Shown: positions 34,648 through 44,045, numbered from the stretch's first letter. The stretch: 64,000 bases of DNA from Bacteriovoracaceae bacterium UBA3083 (GCA_002366565.1 DFBJ01000013.1:558001-622000), one strand, 5' to 3'. Numbers and translations are program-made. The notes: generated from the letters alone by a model not told the origin.

Positions 34648-35796
34648 ATGTGGTTTTTTACAGAAGAAGAAAAACAAATTAAAGAGCTTTGTGCTGACTT
34701 CGCAAGAAGAGAATTAGCTCCAGTTGCTGAAAAGCACGATACAGAAGAATCTTTTAATCTCGCGGCCTTCAAGAAAATGGGCGAACTTGGTGTTTTAGGA
34801 ATTACTGCTGACCCAAAATATGGTGGAGCTGGAATGGGTGCTGTTGCAGCTACAATAGTAATGGAAGAATTTGGAAAGGCCTGTGCTTCTTCAACTCTAA
34901 GTTACCTTGCTCACTCAATTCTTTGTGTAAATAATATTCAAAATAATGCTTCTGAAGAGCAAAAAGAAAAATACCTTCCAAAGTTAATCTCAGGAGAGCA
35001 CATTGGATGTATGGGTATGAGTGAACCAGAATATGGTTCTGATGCTGTAGGAATTCAAACGAAAGCAGAGAAAAAAGATGACCACTACCTACTTAATGGT
35101 ACAAAAATGTGGATCACAAATGCTGAATACTCTGATGTTGCATACGTTTATACAAGAACAGGAAAAGAGAGAAAGAACCTATCGACATTTATTGTAGAAA
35201 AAGGTGCAGAAGGTTTTTCTGTAGGTAAGCCAATTCACAAAATGGGAATGAGAGCATCTCCAACTGGTGAGTTAGTATTTGAGAACTGTAAAGTTCCTCA
35301 CTCAGCACTCGTCGGAAACGAAGGTGATTCAATTTATCATATGATGAAAAACCTTGAGCTTGAGAGAATTACAATTGCAGGTATCTCTCTTGGAATCGCT
35401 CAAGCTTGTGTTGAACAATGTGTTAAGTACGCAGGAGAAAGAGAGCAATTTGGAAAATCACTTGGTAATTACCAAATGATTCAAAAAATGATTGCTGAAA
35501 TGGCTACAGAAACTGAAATGATGAGAAGATTCCTTTACACTGTTGCTAAAGAATATGACGACGGTAAAAAAGGTCCAATGGTTGCTGCTCAAGTTAAACT
35601 ACAAATTCCAAAGATGGCGACTAAGATTGCTCTCGATGCTATCCAACTTCACGGTGGATACGGTTACTCTAGAGAGTTCCCAGTTGAAAGAATGATGAGA
35701 GATAACAAGCTCAACGAAATTGGTGCAGGAACAAATGAAGTAATGATTATGATTATTGCCAAAGAACTTCTTTCACTAAACAAAACAGCTAATTAA
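34648..35796 (+). CDS. Acyl-CoA dehydrogenase, isovaleryl-CoA dehydrogenase type
   Basis: 382 residues, full length: FAD/substrate motifs MSEPEYGSDAVG and WITNAEYSD, and the C-terminal YSREFPVERMMRD. The usual catalytic Glu of Y-E-G-T is replaced (GAGTNEV) as in isovaleryl-CoA dehydrogenases, where the base is the Glu in the helix LELERI, present here. That points to leucine degradation (isovaleryl-CoA to 3-methylcrotonyl-CoA) in the cytoplasm, an inference from these two residues. The gene stands alone with a hairpin after it; the carboxylase subunits of that pathway are not in the window. Confidence 0.88.
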   Translation: MWFFTEEEKQIKELCADFARRELAPVAEKHDTEESFNLAAFKKMGELGVLGITADPKYGGAGMGAVAATIVMEEFGKACASSTLSYLAHSILCVNNIQNNASEEQKEKYLPKLISGEHIGCMGMSEPEYGSDAVGIQTKAEKKDDHYLLNGTKMWITNAEYSDVAYVYTRTGKERKNLSTFIVEKGAEGFSVGKPIHKMGMRASPTGELVFENCKVPHSALVGNEGDSIYHMMKNLELERITIAGISLGIAQACVEQCVKYAGEREQFGKSLGNYQMIQKMIAEMATETEMMRRFLYTVAKEYDDGKKGPMVAAQVKLQIPKMATKIALDAIQLHGGYGYSREFPVERMMRDNKLNEIGAGTNEVMIMIIAKELLSLNKTAN

Positions 35797-35808
35797 TAAA
35801 CTATCAAC

Positions 35809-35838
35809 AGGCCCTATTCACTTAGGGCCTATAATTAC
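35809..35838 (+). terminator. Hairpin terminator after the isovaleryl-CoA dehydrogenase-like gene
   Basis: Perfect 8-bp stem AGGCCCTA/TAGGGCCT (35809-35816 with 35823-35830), loop TTCACT, then TATAATT. The T run is poor, so termination strength is uncertain. Confidence 0.55.
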
Positions 35839-35969
35839 TCCTCCCCTCAGAAGAACTCAAAAACCTAGATATACTACTTATTATTCCCACTTACCTTAAT
35901 AACCGAGAGTATTGACCCGGCATTAACGTAAAATCAATTATCTCCGATAAGAAAAGAAAGGAGATAGGC

Positions 35970-37112
35970 TTGAAAAGTTCATTCATCATTTTAATAATTC
36001 TGATAAGTACCTCTGCTAGATCTTGGGAAACGGACAACTTTACAAGTCGAAGAAAAATCTTAAAAGCTTCTGATGAAGAGAAGGTTTCAAATCTCTATAA
36101 TTTAAATGATGAAATGAATAAGAAGATAAGATCAGTCATTGAAAATATTAATGAAAACTATAGCTGCAAAGAAGATATGGCAAGAATACAAAATGGTGAT
36201 GTTCCTAAAATCTATTCACACATAGATGATGTTCTAGGTGGTACACATGCTAAAATAGAAGAATTTGCAGAAGAAGGTGCTACCGTACTATATGATCATG
36301 ATAGGTCTTGGATATCTTCAGAAAATATCTACAGTAAAAACTATGGACTTCAAGGATCATTTAATTTGAATGGACATGTCATTGGGCCAGATAAATTGGG
36401 TCACTTTATTGACCAGGGCTTTGACCTAATGCAAGTTATGATCGAAGAAGGGATGACTAAAGAAGCCTTTCTTTCATCCATGCAAGAAAGTAATGATTTA
36501 GAAGATGGCTGGTATGGTCTGGCAGCTTCTGGAGTGAAGTCTTATGGAGATATGTCCGCTAATTTTTCAGGACTTAGCTTCTACTACGGTCTCTTAAATG
36601 GAGACAACCCTCAATTAAGCTGTGACCCAAAAACAAATAAATACTCACTAAACTACGACTTTGATTGGTCGGACTATGTTAATGATTCGTGGGATGAAGG
36701 TGTTAACTGTTCATTCTTCTATGCTGTAGAGAATCCTTTTGGAAAAAATACTGAATCTAAGGATATTATGAATCACACTAACAGAAGAAGAAGAATGCAA
36801 ATACATCCTACTTCTTTTAAGATGAAATCAACTCCTGAAGAAAAACATTTAACTAAATACCTTGAGGGATTAGAACCTCCAATGTCATGTCCTGCAGAAA
36901 TGAATAAGTGTATGGAGATCTCAAGTAGTAATTGCGCCAACTATTTTATTTCTCCAAAGTGTCTAATGAATGTTGCAAAAAAAACAAAGTGCGACTCTAG
37001 TAACTTTGATAATTTATTCAAAGTCGCAAGAAATAATAATTCTATATACAAATATAATAGAGATAATACATACGAGGAAAGTAATGACAAAAGTTCAATT
37101 TTTGATAAGTAG
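35970..37112 (+). CDS. Secreted protein of unknown function with a D-K-x-x-H-F motif
   Basis: 380 residues from TTG 35970, which has an AAAGGAG ribosome site 8 nt upstream. Signal peptide (IILIILISTSARS). The central region has IGPDKLGHFIDQG followed by SGVKSYGDMSANFSGL; a D-K-x-x-H-F ... K-x-x-x-D-x-x-x-N pattern also occurs in YfiM/DUF2279 lipoproteins, a tentative link. The C-terminal third is cysteine-rich (about eight Cys: MSCPAEMNKCMEI, NCANYF, PKCLMN, KCDSSN), suggesting disulfides in the periplasm. The next gene starts within its last 29 nt. Confidence 0.6.
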   Translation: MKSSFIILIILISTSARSWETDNFTSRRKILKASDEEKVSNLYNLNDEMNKKIRSVIENINENYSCKEDMARIQNGDVPKIYSHIDDVLGGTHAKIEEFAEEGATVLYDHDRSWISSENIYSKNYGLQGSFNLNGHVIGPDKLGHFIDQGFDLMQVMIEEGMTKEAFLSSMQESNDLEDGWYGLAASGVKSYGDMSANFSGLSFYYGLLNGDNPQLSCDPKTNKYSLNYDFDWSDYVNDSWDEGVNCSFFYAVENPFGKNTESKDIMNHTNRRRRMQIHPTSFKMKSTPEEKHLTKYLEGLEPPMSCPAEMNKCMEISSSNCANYFISPKCLMNVAKKTKCDSSNFDNLFKVARNNNSIYKYNRDNTYEESNDKSSIFDK

Positions 37113-37551
37113 TTTACTTTTACTAAATTTAAACGTTTCTTTTGCTGATTCAGGATCTTTCAAAAAGAAAGTTTCAAGAAAGATTGCTTCAGTTTTTCAA
37201 GAAAAGAAAGGGAACAACGTTTTTGATGAATTTATAGCATGCAAAAACATAGAAAAAGATAAAACATATTTTACAACTGTTTCAAGTTGTATGAGTAAGT
37301 ATTTTCCAAAAGAGATGTCAGAGTCAAATAAAGTAGACTTAGTGATCTTCATGCTTAGTGGATCAAGCTTCTCATCACTTTCCAAATGTACCTTTGAAGT
37401 ACTCGAAAACCATCCAAGTGTTATTGATGATGAAAATGATTTTGTACTTTGCTCAGACTATTTAAAAGGGAAAAAGCAGCGAAAAAGAACAGCGCTTTTC
37501 TATTTCGATCAAAGAGGAAGTAAATTAGAAATTTTAGATATTCGAGACTAG
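37084..37551 (+). CDS. Small secreted protein coupled to the 35970 gene
   Basis: 155 residues. The start is ATG 37084, inside the end of the preceding gene; AGGAAAG lies just upstream and this start exposes a clean signal peptide (VQFLISSLLLLNLNVSFA). A start further upstream gives an unlikely N-terminus. Four to five cysteines in the mature part. Family unknown; the overlap and shared export signal suggest it acts with the upstream protein. Confidence 0.6.
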   Translation: MTKVQFLISSLLLLNLNVSFADSGSFKKKVSRKIASVFQEKKGNNVFDEFIACKNIEKDKTYFTTVSSCMSKYFPKEMSESNKVDLVIFMLSGSSFSSLSKCTFEVLENHPSVIDDENDFVLCSDYLKGKKQRKRTALFYFDQRGSKLEILDIRD

Positions 37552-37864
37552 CATCAAACGAGACAATAGTAGAAAAGTCTGATCTTAAACTCCTGAACGA
37601 CCTCCCCCCCTAGGACTAGAAGTCCTTAATTAGTAGTTATTCCTTCACTCACAAATAGATAAGTATTTAAAAATAGGATTGCAGTTACCCTACTTAGCTT
37701 AGCATTGTTTAATCTATTCACTTATATCATCACCTAGGGTCTTTCTAAGTTGCTAGAAGTAGGTTGCATATAATGACATACCGGTTCTAATATTGCTAAA
37801 TCATTGAGTTTTTTGCTAGTATGCCCTTCAAATTACAAAGAAAAAATCAATCGGGAGAACTTAC
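37552..37864. other. Intergenic region with hairpin and promoter-like TATAAT
   Basis: 313 nt without a gene. It holds a C7 run followed by a compact hairpin AGGACT-aga-AGTCCT (37612-37626) with no T run, and a perfect TATAAT (37769-37774) 90 nt before the next gene with no good -35 at 16-18 nt. Nothing else recognised. Confidence 0.5.
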
Positions 37865-39001
37865 GTGCTAAGTGAATTACAAGTCGAATTATCTAATCAA
37901 TTAAAAAGGTTTTGCCTAGATAAAATAGAGCCTCATATGGAGGAAGATGACAGTAATGAAAACTTTAGAATGGACATCTATAATCAAATAGGAGAACTCG
38001 GAGTTGCGGGCGTAACTATCCCTGAAGAATATGGTGGAGCAGGTCTTACATACCAAGACCTTTGCGTTGTTCTAAGTGAGCTCTCAAAGTCTTCTGTTTC
38101 ATATGCTGTAACGCTTTCAGTTTCAGTAATGTCACAATCAATACTTGCTGAATTTGGAAATGAAGAGCAAAAGAAAAAATACTTACCTGCACTAACTAGC
38201 GGAGAAGAAATAGCAGCATTTGCACTTTCTGAATCTCACTCAGGTTCAGATGCAGCAGCTTTAAAGACAACAGCTAAGAAAGTTGATGGTGGCTACATAC
38301 TCAACGGTTCAAAGATGTGGATCACTTCAGGTGGTATTGCAAAGACATACATTGTTATGGCGAGAACTGGAGTTGAAGGACACAAGGGAATATCAGCTTT
38401 TATAGTTAGAGATGGAGCTGAAGGTTTCTCATACGGAAAGAAAGAAAATAAAATGGGTTGGAAAGTTTCTCCAACAAGAGAATTAATTTTTGATAATTGT
38501 TTTGTTCCTGCAGAAGACCTACTTCAAGAAGAAGGAATGGGATTCAAAATTGCTCTAAGTGCACTAGATAGAGGAAGAATTACAATTGGCTCTATTGCTG
38601 TTGGACTTGCTCAAAGAGCGCTAGATGAAGCGGTTAAGTACTCTTTAGATAGAAAGCAATTTAACCAACCAATTTTTGATTTTCAAGGTCTTCAATTCAT
38701 GATGGCAGATATGGCCACAGAAATTGAATGTTCAAGACTCCTAGTAGAAGAAGCTGCTAAGAACTTTGATAATGGTACAAAAAATCAAAAGATTGCATGT
38801 ATGGCTAAACTTAAAGCTACTGATACAGCAATGAAAGTTACAACAGATGCTGTACAAGTTCTTGGTGGTGTTGGTTACACAAGTGAATATCCTGTTGAAA
38901 GATTCATGAGAGATGCCAAGGTACTTCAAATTGTTGAAGGAACAAACCAAATTCAAAAAGTTGTAATAGGAAGAAGCCTTAAAAAGGAATATGCTAAATG
39001 A
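37865..39001 (+). CDS. Acyl-CoA dehydrogenase
   Basis: 378 residues, full length. Start is GTG 37865 behind CGGGAG. Motifs: LSESHSGSDAAAL, WITSGGIAKTY, DRGRITIGSIAVGLAQ, YTSEYPVERFMRD, and the catalytic Glu in VEGTNQIQ, as in short/medium-chain enzymes. Substrate length not deducible. The stop overlaps the pgi start (ATGA, 4 nt), so the two are translationally coupled, an odd pairing of beta-oxidation and glycolysis. Confidence 0.9.
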   Translation: MLSELQVELSNQLKRFCLDKIEPHMEEDDSNENFRMDIYNQIGELGVAGVTIPEEYGGAGLTYQDLCVVLSELSKSSVSYAVTLSVSVMSQSILAEFGNEEQKKKYLPALTSGEEIAAFALSESHSGSDAAALKTTAKKVDGGYILNGSKMWITSGGIAKTYIVMARTGVEGHKGISAFIVRDGAEGFSYGKKENKMGWKVSPTRELIFDNCFVPAEDLLQEEGMGFKIALSALDRGRITIGSIAVGLAQRALDEAVKYSLDRKQFNQPIFDFQGLQFMMADMATEIECSRLLVEEAAKNFDNGTKNQKIACMAKLKATDTAMKVTTDAVQVLGGVGYTSEYPVERFMRDAKVLQIVEGTNQIQKVVIGRSLKKEYAK

Positions 39002-40260
39002 ATATTGAATTAAATAGCCCATTTGAAAAAGATAATGCACTTTTTACTGAAAACTTCCTAAAAGAAAAGCTTGCAGCTTTTAAAGATATTATTGCTGACC
39101 CAAGTATCGGTTTCTTTCAATTGTCAGAAAATACAGAGCTGGCAAAATCATGTGAAGACTTCTACAACAAAAACAAAGACATTAAAACATTTGTCCATGT
39201 TGGGATTGGAGGTAGCTCACTTGGTCCAGAGATGCTTGTTTCTGCACTTGGAAAAAGTGATGTTCGCTTTGAATTTATCAATAATATTGATCCAGAAAGA
39301 ATTGCTGACCAACTTGTTGATATAAACCCAACTGAATCACTATTCTACTTTGTTTCTAAATCAGGTGGAACAGCAGAAATGACAGCTGCAATGGCCTTAA
39401 TTATAAACTGGCTTGAAGAAAAAGGACTGACACAGGATCAATGGAAAAAGAAATTCGTCTTTGCTACAGATCCAAAGAAAAGTATTCTTCTAGACCTTGC
39501 TAACGATTTAGATATTCCAACATTAAAAATACCATCTGATATTGGTGGAAGATTTAGTGTTCTGACACCTGTTGGACTACTTCCCGCTCTCTACGCAAAT
39601 ATTGATATTTATCAGCTTTTATCGGGAGCTAAAAAAGCTGCTGATAAATGCCTAAATGAAGATGTTAAAAATAATGAATTATTAAATACTTGTTCATACT
39701 TATTTGATTTAAAAAACTTCGACATTACTCAGACAGTATTCATGCCTTACTCTTCAAAATTAAGAGATTTCTGTTTTTGGTTTGTTCAACTATGGGCCGA
39801 AAGTCTTGGAAAAAAATTAAATACTAAAGGTGAAAAAGTCTTTACTGGACTGACTCCTATCCCAGGATACGGAGCAACAGATCAACACTCTCAAATGCAG
39901 CTATTTATGGAGGGTCCAATTGATAAGTGCCTTCTATTATTGGAAGTCGAGAAATTTTCTTGTGATTACTCACTCAAATCAAATATAGATTATCCATCAT
40001 TCAATAAGTTATCTACTCACTCATTATCTGACCTAATGAAGGCAGAGCTTTATGGTACGATAAAAGCGCTAAAAGAAAACGGAAGACCTCATATTCACTT
40101 CAAGGTTAGTGAGAATAACGCCGAAACTATGGGTGAACTAATTATCTTCTTTGAAAGTCTTACCGCTTTAATGGGGAATTACTTAGATGTGAACCCATTT
40201 GACCAACCAGGTGTAGAGCTTGGAAAAGTCTACGCTTATGAGAGATTAGCTAATAGTTGA
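38998..40260 (+). CDS. pgi: Glucose-6-phosphate isomerase (short form)
   Basis: 420 residues, shorter than the ~550 of E. coli but like the compact Gram-positive and archaeal-type forms. Sugar-phosphate binding HVGIGGSSLGPEML, KSGGTAEMTAAM, GGRFSVLTPVGLLP, catalytic Glu region WAESLGKKLN, and GYGATDQHSQMQLFM. It interconverts glucose-6-P and fructose-6-P. Coupled by ATGA overlap to the upstream acyl-CoA dehydrogenase. Confidence 0.92.
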   Translation: MNIELNSPFEKDNALFTENFLKEKLAAFKDIIADPSIGFFQLSENTELAKSCEDFYNKNKDIKTFVHVGIGGSSLGPEMLVSALGKSDVRFEFINNIDPERIADQLVDINPTESLFYFVSKSGGTAEMTAAMALIINWLEEKGLTQDQWKKKFVFATDPKKSILLDLANDLDIPTLKIPSDIGGRFSVLTPVGLLPALYANIDIYQLLSGAKKAADKCLNEDVKNNELLNTCSYLFDLKNFDITQTVFMPYSSKLRDFCFWFVQLWAESLGKKLNTKGEKVFTGLTPIPGYGATDQHSQMQLFMEGPIDKCLLLLEVEKFSCDYSLKSNIDYPSFNKLSTHSLSDLMKAELYGTIKALKENGRPHIHFKVSENNAETMGELIIFFESLTALMGNYLDVNPFDQPGVELGKVYAYERLANS

Positions 40261-40392
40261 GTATTTTAATTTTCAACTAGGAAGTAATGTAAGCTGTTGT
40301 ATTAAATGGCCCTAAGAGATAGAATTGTGTTTAATTAAAAACAAATTAATTCATATATATTTTCAGATATAAATAAGAAGAAAGGTATAAAA

Positions 40393-41304
40393 ATGAGTGA
40401 TGATTCTACGGTTGTATTAACTGACATTAAAGCAGCACTTGCTTCAGCTGAAAAAGAAGCTGAACAAAAACCAGCCGCCCTACTTGTTGTAGGTGGAGAT
40501 TTAAATGGGACAATTTTCAATTTAAATCAACCAGAAGTTTCTTGTGGAAGAAACGCTGATAATATTATTCCTCTTGAATTTAATGGTATCTCTAGACACC
40601 ACTTTAAAGTTGTTAATCAAGGTGATGACAACTGGACAGTTGAAGATACAGGTTCAAAGAATGGAACATTCTTAAATAATAAAAAAATTGAAGGATCTGT
40701 ACCTCTTAATAAAGGTGATATGATCAAGCTTGGAAGTATGGCCCTTAAGTTCTTACCAAAAGGTGATCCTGAAAGACTTACTTATGACAAGCTTAGTATG
40801 GAAGCTAACACTGATGGACATACTGGTTGTTATAACAAGACATACTTTAACAATAGTATTGAGCTTGAAGTAAAAAAATCAAAAGTAACTGGTGCCCCAC
40901 TCTCTTTAATTCTTTTTGATTTAGATCATTTTAAATCATTAAATGATAATTACGGTCACGATGCTGGTGACTTTGTTCTCAAAGAGTTAGCTGACGTAAT
41001 AAGAGGAAATGGAGTTAGAGATAACGATGTTTTCGCTAGATACGGTGGAGAAGAGTTTGTAATCTTACTCCCAAAAACAAACCTAAAGCAGTCTTTTGAG
41101 ATTGCAGAAAGACTTAGAAAACTTATTCAAGACCACGACTTTAATTATGAAGGAAAGATCCTTCCTGTTACAGCTTCAATTGGAGTTGCAGATTATCGTC
41201 AAGGAGTTACAAGTGGAACAGATCTCTTTAAGAGAGCTGATGAGTCTGTTTATAAATCAAAAGAAGGTGGAAGAAATCAAGTAAACTTCTACCGAGGGCA
41301 ATAA
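40393..41304 (+). CDS. FHA-GGDEF diguanylate cyclase
   Basis: 303 residues. Residues ~30-120 are an FHA domain (VSCGRNADNII, GISRHHFKV, DTGSKNGTFLNNKKI), which binds phosphothreonine peptides. Residues ~135-300 are GGDEF: NTDGHTGCYNKTYF, LFDLDHFKSLNDNYGHDAGD, and an active site RYGGEEF. The inhibitory RxxD site is present five residues upstream (RDND). So an active, product-inhibited c-di-GMP synthase gated by Ser/Thr phosphorylation is expected; the Ser/Thr kinase at 44931 is a possible partner. FHA-GGDEF proteins are known in Bdellovibrio. Its stop overlaps the probable mutL start. Confidence 0.93.
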   Translation: MSDDSTVVLTDIKAALASAEKEAEQKPAALLVVGGDLNGTIFNLNQPEVSCGRNADNIIPLEFNGISRHHFKVVNQGDDNWTVEDTGSKNGTFLNNKKIEGSVPLNKGDMIKLGSMALKFLPKGDPERLTYDKLSMEANTDGHTGCYNKTYFNNSIELEVKKSKVTGAPLSLILFDLDHFKSLNDNYGHDAGDFVLKELADVIRGNGVRDNDVFARYGGEEFVILLPKTNLKQSFEIAERLRKLIQDHDFNYEGKILPVTASIGVADYRQGVTSGTDLFKRADESVYKSKEGGRNQVNFYRGQ

Positions 41305-43034
41305 CCATACAAGAAAATCAGCATAAAATAAATCTCCTTCCGGAGCATTTAATAGATCAAATCAAGGCCGGTGAAGTAATTGAAAGACCGGCCTCTTTAG
41401 TTAAAGAACTCTTAGAAAATTCTCTCGATGCTGGTTCCACTAATATAAAAGTGACTATTATTGAAAATGGTTTAGATCTTATCGCGATAGAAGATAACGG
41501 AGAAGGAATTCAATTCGAAGATCTCCCCTATGCATTCTGTAGGCATGCAACTTCAAAGATTGAACGTTTCGAAGATATATATAACCTCTATAGCTATGGC
41601 TTTAGAGGTGAAGCTCTCGCTTCAATGGCAGCAATCTCTAGAATAACTTGTACTTCAACTCCAAAGTCTAATCCAGAAGCTGGAGGAAAAATAGTTATTC
41701 ATGGTGCTAAAGAAATGTCTCATACTCCTGTTCCAGGAAAAAAGAATGGTACATCTATATTTATTAAAGATTTATTCTTTAATACTCCAGCGAGACTGAA
41801 GTTTATAAAATCAAAGACGAGTGAAAAGAATGCAATGAAGAGAATCATCAATGCATTCATTCTTACAAATCCTAAGACTCAATTCTCAATAAAGTGGGAT
41901 GATAAAGATAAGCAAATATTCAAACCTGTTAGTGATGAAAATCTGCAAGATAGAATTAAGCAAATTATTCTTCCAAAAAATGCTAGTAATAAAGAACTCT
42001 ATGAGTTCACTGGTGAATACGAGGGGCATAGTGTCCATGGATTTGCTTCTGCTCTTACAAGTAAGGGTAATGCAGGAAAAGGGCAATATCTCTTTGTAAA
42101 TGGGAGGCTCTTTACTGATAGACAAATCCATCAATCAATTCTTAGGACAATGGAAAAGGTATGGCCATTTGGAGAGACTGGACACTACTGTGTAATGTTA
42201 GAAGTTCCCCCTACTCAGGTAGATGTGAATGTACATCCTAATAAGACACAAGTTAAGTTCTTTAAGTCCAATGTTGTTTTCTCTCTTGTTTCTGCAAGTA
42301 TCAAAAAATTCATTGATGAAAATACAGAAGTAGTCGCAAGGCCTCAGGAAGAGCTTTTTACAAGTACTGAGCAAAGAGACCAAAGCCTACAAATGTTTTC
42401 AAACAATCCATTTACAACATACAGTAGTCAACCACACAGACCTAGTAGCATGAGCTTTGATAGATCTAAAAGTGTAGATATACCTAGAGATGATGAGGAA
42501 AGTCAGTCTATTCAACTTAACAGGATTAATGATAGATACTTAATCCTGCAAGATGAGAGTTCTAATAAATCTATTGTCGACTCATTTGCTTTATTTATTA
42601 ACTATTGGTTAAAAGACTGGGCAGTTAGATACCCATATATAGAAACGAATACAACACCTCTTCTTATCAGTGAACCATTCTTACTAAATGAGAGTATAAA
42701 CTCAAAACTAGAATTACTTAAAAATTCGGGTCTTGAAATTGATAAGCTTGATGAACAAACATATGCACTAAGAACTATTCCTAACTGCTTTGACTCATTT
42801 AATGTCAGAGAAGTGCTGGGAGATATCTTACAGACAATAAATAATGAAAATATAAATATAGAAAATTTTAAAGAGAGTATGCTTGAGCTAATTACAAACA
42901 TAAAACTCAATGACTTTTTCTTAAGCGATTACTCTATCATTCATATTCTTAAGGAGTATTCAATGGTAGAAGCATTAAAAAGTAAATCAATTATAAACCT
43001 AGACAATAGTGTATTAGAAAAAATATTTAGATGA
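41301..43034 (+). CDS. mutL: DNA mismatch repair protein MutL (non-canonical start)
   Basis: About 577 residues. The first NTG codon in frame is GTG 41451, but conserved MutL sequence begins well before it: INLLPEHLIDQIKAGEVIE, PASLVKELLENSLDAG (ATPase motif I with the catalytic Glu). The upstream frame is open back to 41256 with no ATG, GTG or TTG. AUA 41301 overlaps the preceding stop in an ATAA arrangement; AUA 41307 is the alternative. Motifs II-III are present (EDNGEGI, YGFRGEALASMA). The C-terminal endonuclease motif DQHA..E is absent (ILQDESSNKSIVD), as in MutLs of MutH-type or nicking-deficient systems. It overlaps miaA by 4 nt. Confidence 0.88.
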   Translation: MTIQENQHKINLLPEHLIDQIKAGEVIERPASLVKELLENSLDAGSTNIKVTIIENGLDLIAIEDNGEGIQFEDLPYAFCRHATSKIERFEDIYNLYSYGFRGEALASMAAISRITCTSTPKSNPEAGGKIVIHGAKEMSHTPVPGKKNGTSIFIKDLFFNTPARLKFIKSKTSEKNAMKRIINAFILTNPKTQFSIKWDDKDKQIFKPVSDENLQDRIKQIILPKNASNKELYEFTGEYEGHSVHGFASALTSKGNAGKGQYLFVNGRLFTDRQIHQSILRTMEKVWPFGETGHYCVMLEVPPTQVDVNVHPNKTQVKFFKSNVVFSLVSASIKKFIDENTEVVARPQEELFTSTEQRDQSLQMFSNNPFTTYSSQPHRPSSMSFDRSKSVDIPRDDEESQSIQLNRINDRYLILQDESSNKSIVDSFALFINYWLKDWAVRYPYIETNTTPLLISEPFLLNESINSKLELLKNSGLEIDKLDEQTYALRTIPNCFDSFNVREVLGDILQTINNENINIENFKESMLELITNIKLNDFFLSDYSIIHILKEYSMVEALKSKSIINLDNSVLEKIFR

Positions 43035-44002
43035 ATTCAAAAAAAATAATAATAATTTCAGGTCCTACAGCTTCTGGTAAAACATCTACCAGTATGAATA
43101 TCTATGATCACTTATTAGAAGTAGGACTAAATCCTGCAATCGTTAATTTTGATTCACTTTTATTTTATAAAGAATTATCTATAGGTACGGCAAAACCAAC
43201 TAAAGAAGAGCTTGATAAGTATGAACATCATCTCGTTGATGTCGTAAGTGCTAAATCCCCTTTGAATGCATCAGAATTTTTAGAGTATGCAGATAATACA
43301 CTCGAAAAATTAGTAAAAGAAGGAAAGACCCCTATTTTTGTAGGAGGATCAGCTTTCTATGTCAGGGCCTTTGTTAAGGGAATGTATGAGGCAAACCCCA
43401 TCCCTGAAGAATTAAGACTTTCAATAGATGCTGAATACAAGCAAAAAGGTATTCAATTCATAAGAGATTTCTTGAAAGAAAATGACCTAGATTCCTATAA
43501 CTCTCTTCATGAAAATGATCACTACAGAAATATAAGGGCATATGAGTATTTCAAGTCTACTGGTCTGCCTATTAGTTTAGAAAAGGAAAAGCTTGAAAAA
43601 AATAGTCCATATGATTTCTCAATTAATAGATTAAAAGATTTTGATATAATCCATATTTATCTAGATCTTCCTAAAGATGAACATTGGGAAATTATTAAAG
43701 ATAGAACTCACGAAATGATTCAAAGTGGTTTAGTTAGTGAAGTAAAAGAGCTCTTAAAGAATGGATTTACAGGTGAAGAAAAACCACTCACCTCTATTGG
43801 CTATAAAGAAACAATTCAATTTATAAATGGAGAATTCTCTACAGAAGAAGAGTATATCAACCGCATTGCAATCTCAACGAGACAACTTGCAAAGTCACAA
43901 AGAACATTCTTTAAAAAAGTGACACCAAAAGATACTTTTCATCCATTGAAAGATAAAAGCGATATAGTAGATTTAGTCATTTCTAAATTGAAAGAAGACT
44001 AG
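43031..44002 (+). CDS. miaA: tRNA dimethylallyltransferase MiaA
   Basis: 323 residues. P-loop GPTASGKTSTS, DSLLFYKELSIGTAKPT (family DS.Q.Y....IGTAKP with the Gln-Ile positions changed to Leu-Phe), HHLVDVV, GGSAFYVRAFVKG, and TSIGYKETIQFI followed by ISTRQLAKSQRTFF. It prenylates A37 of UNN-reading tRNAs. mutL and miaA are neighbours in many bacteria; here they overlap by ATGA. Confidence 0.93.
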   Translation: MNSKKIIIISGPTASGKTSTSMNIYDHLLEVGLNPAIVNFDSLLFYKELSIGTAKPTKEELDKYEHHLVDVVSAKSPLNASEFLEYADNTLEKLVKEGKTPIFVGGSAFYVRAFVKGMYEANPIPEELRLSIDAEYKQKGIQFIRDFLKENDLDSYNSLHENDHYRNIRAYEYFKSTGLPISLEKEKLEKNSPYDFSINRLKDFDIIHIYLDLPKDEHWEIIKDRTHEMIQSGLVSEVKELLKNGFTGEEKPLTSIGYKETIQFINGEFSTEEEYINRIAISTRQLAKSQRTFFKKVTPKDTFHPLKDKSDIVDLVISKLKED

Positions 44003-44045
44003 ACTTTTTTTCTTAATAACTTGCTAAGAAAGCAAAGGAATTTAA

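Noticed and set aside
41451..43034. mutL beginning at GTG 41451
   Set aside because: This start removes the conserved ATPase motif I and about 50 residues of clear MutL sequence.
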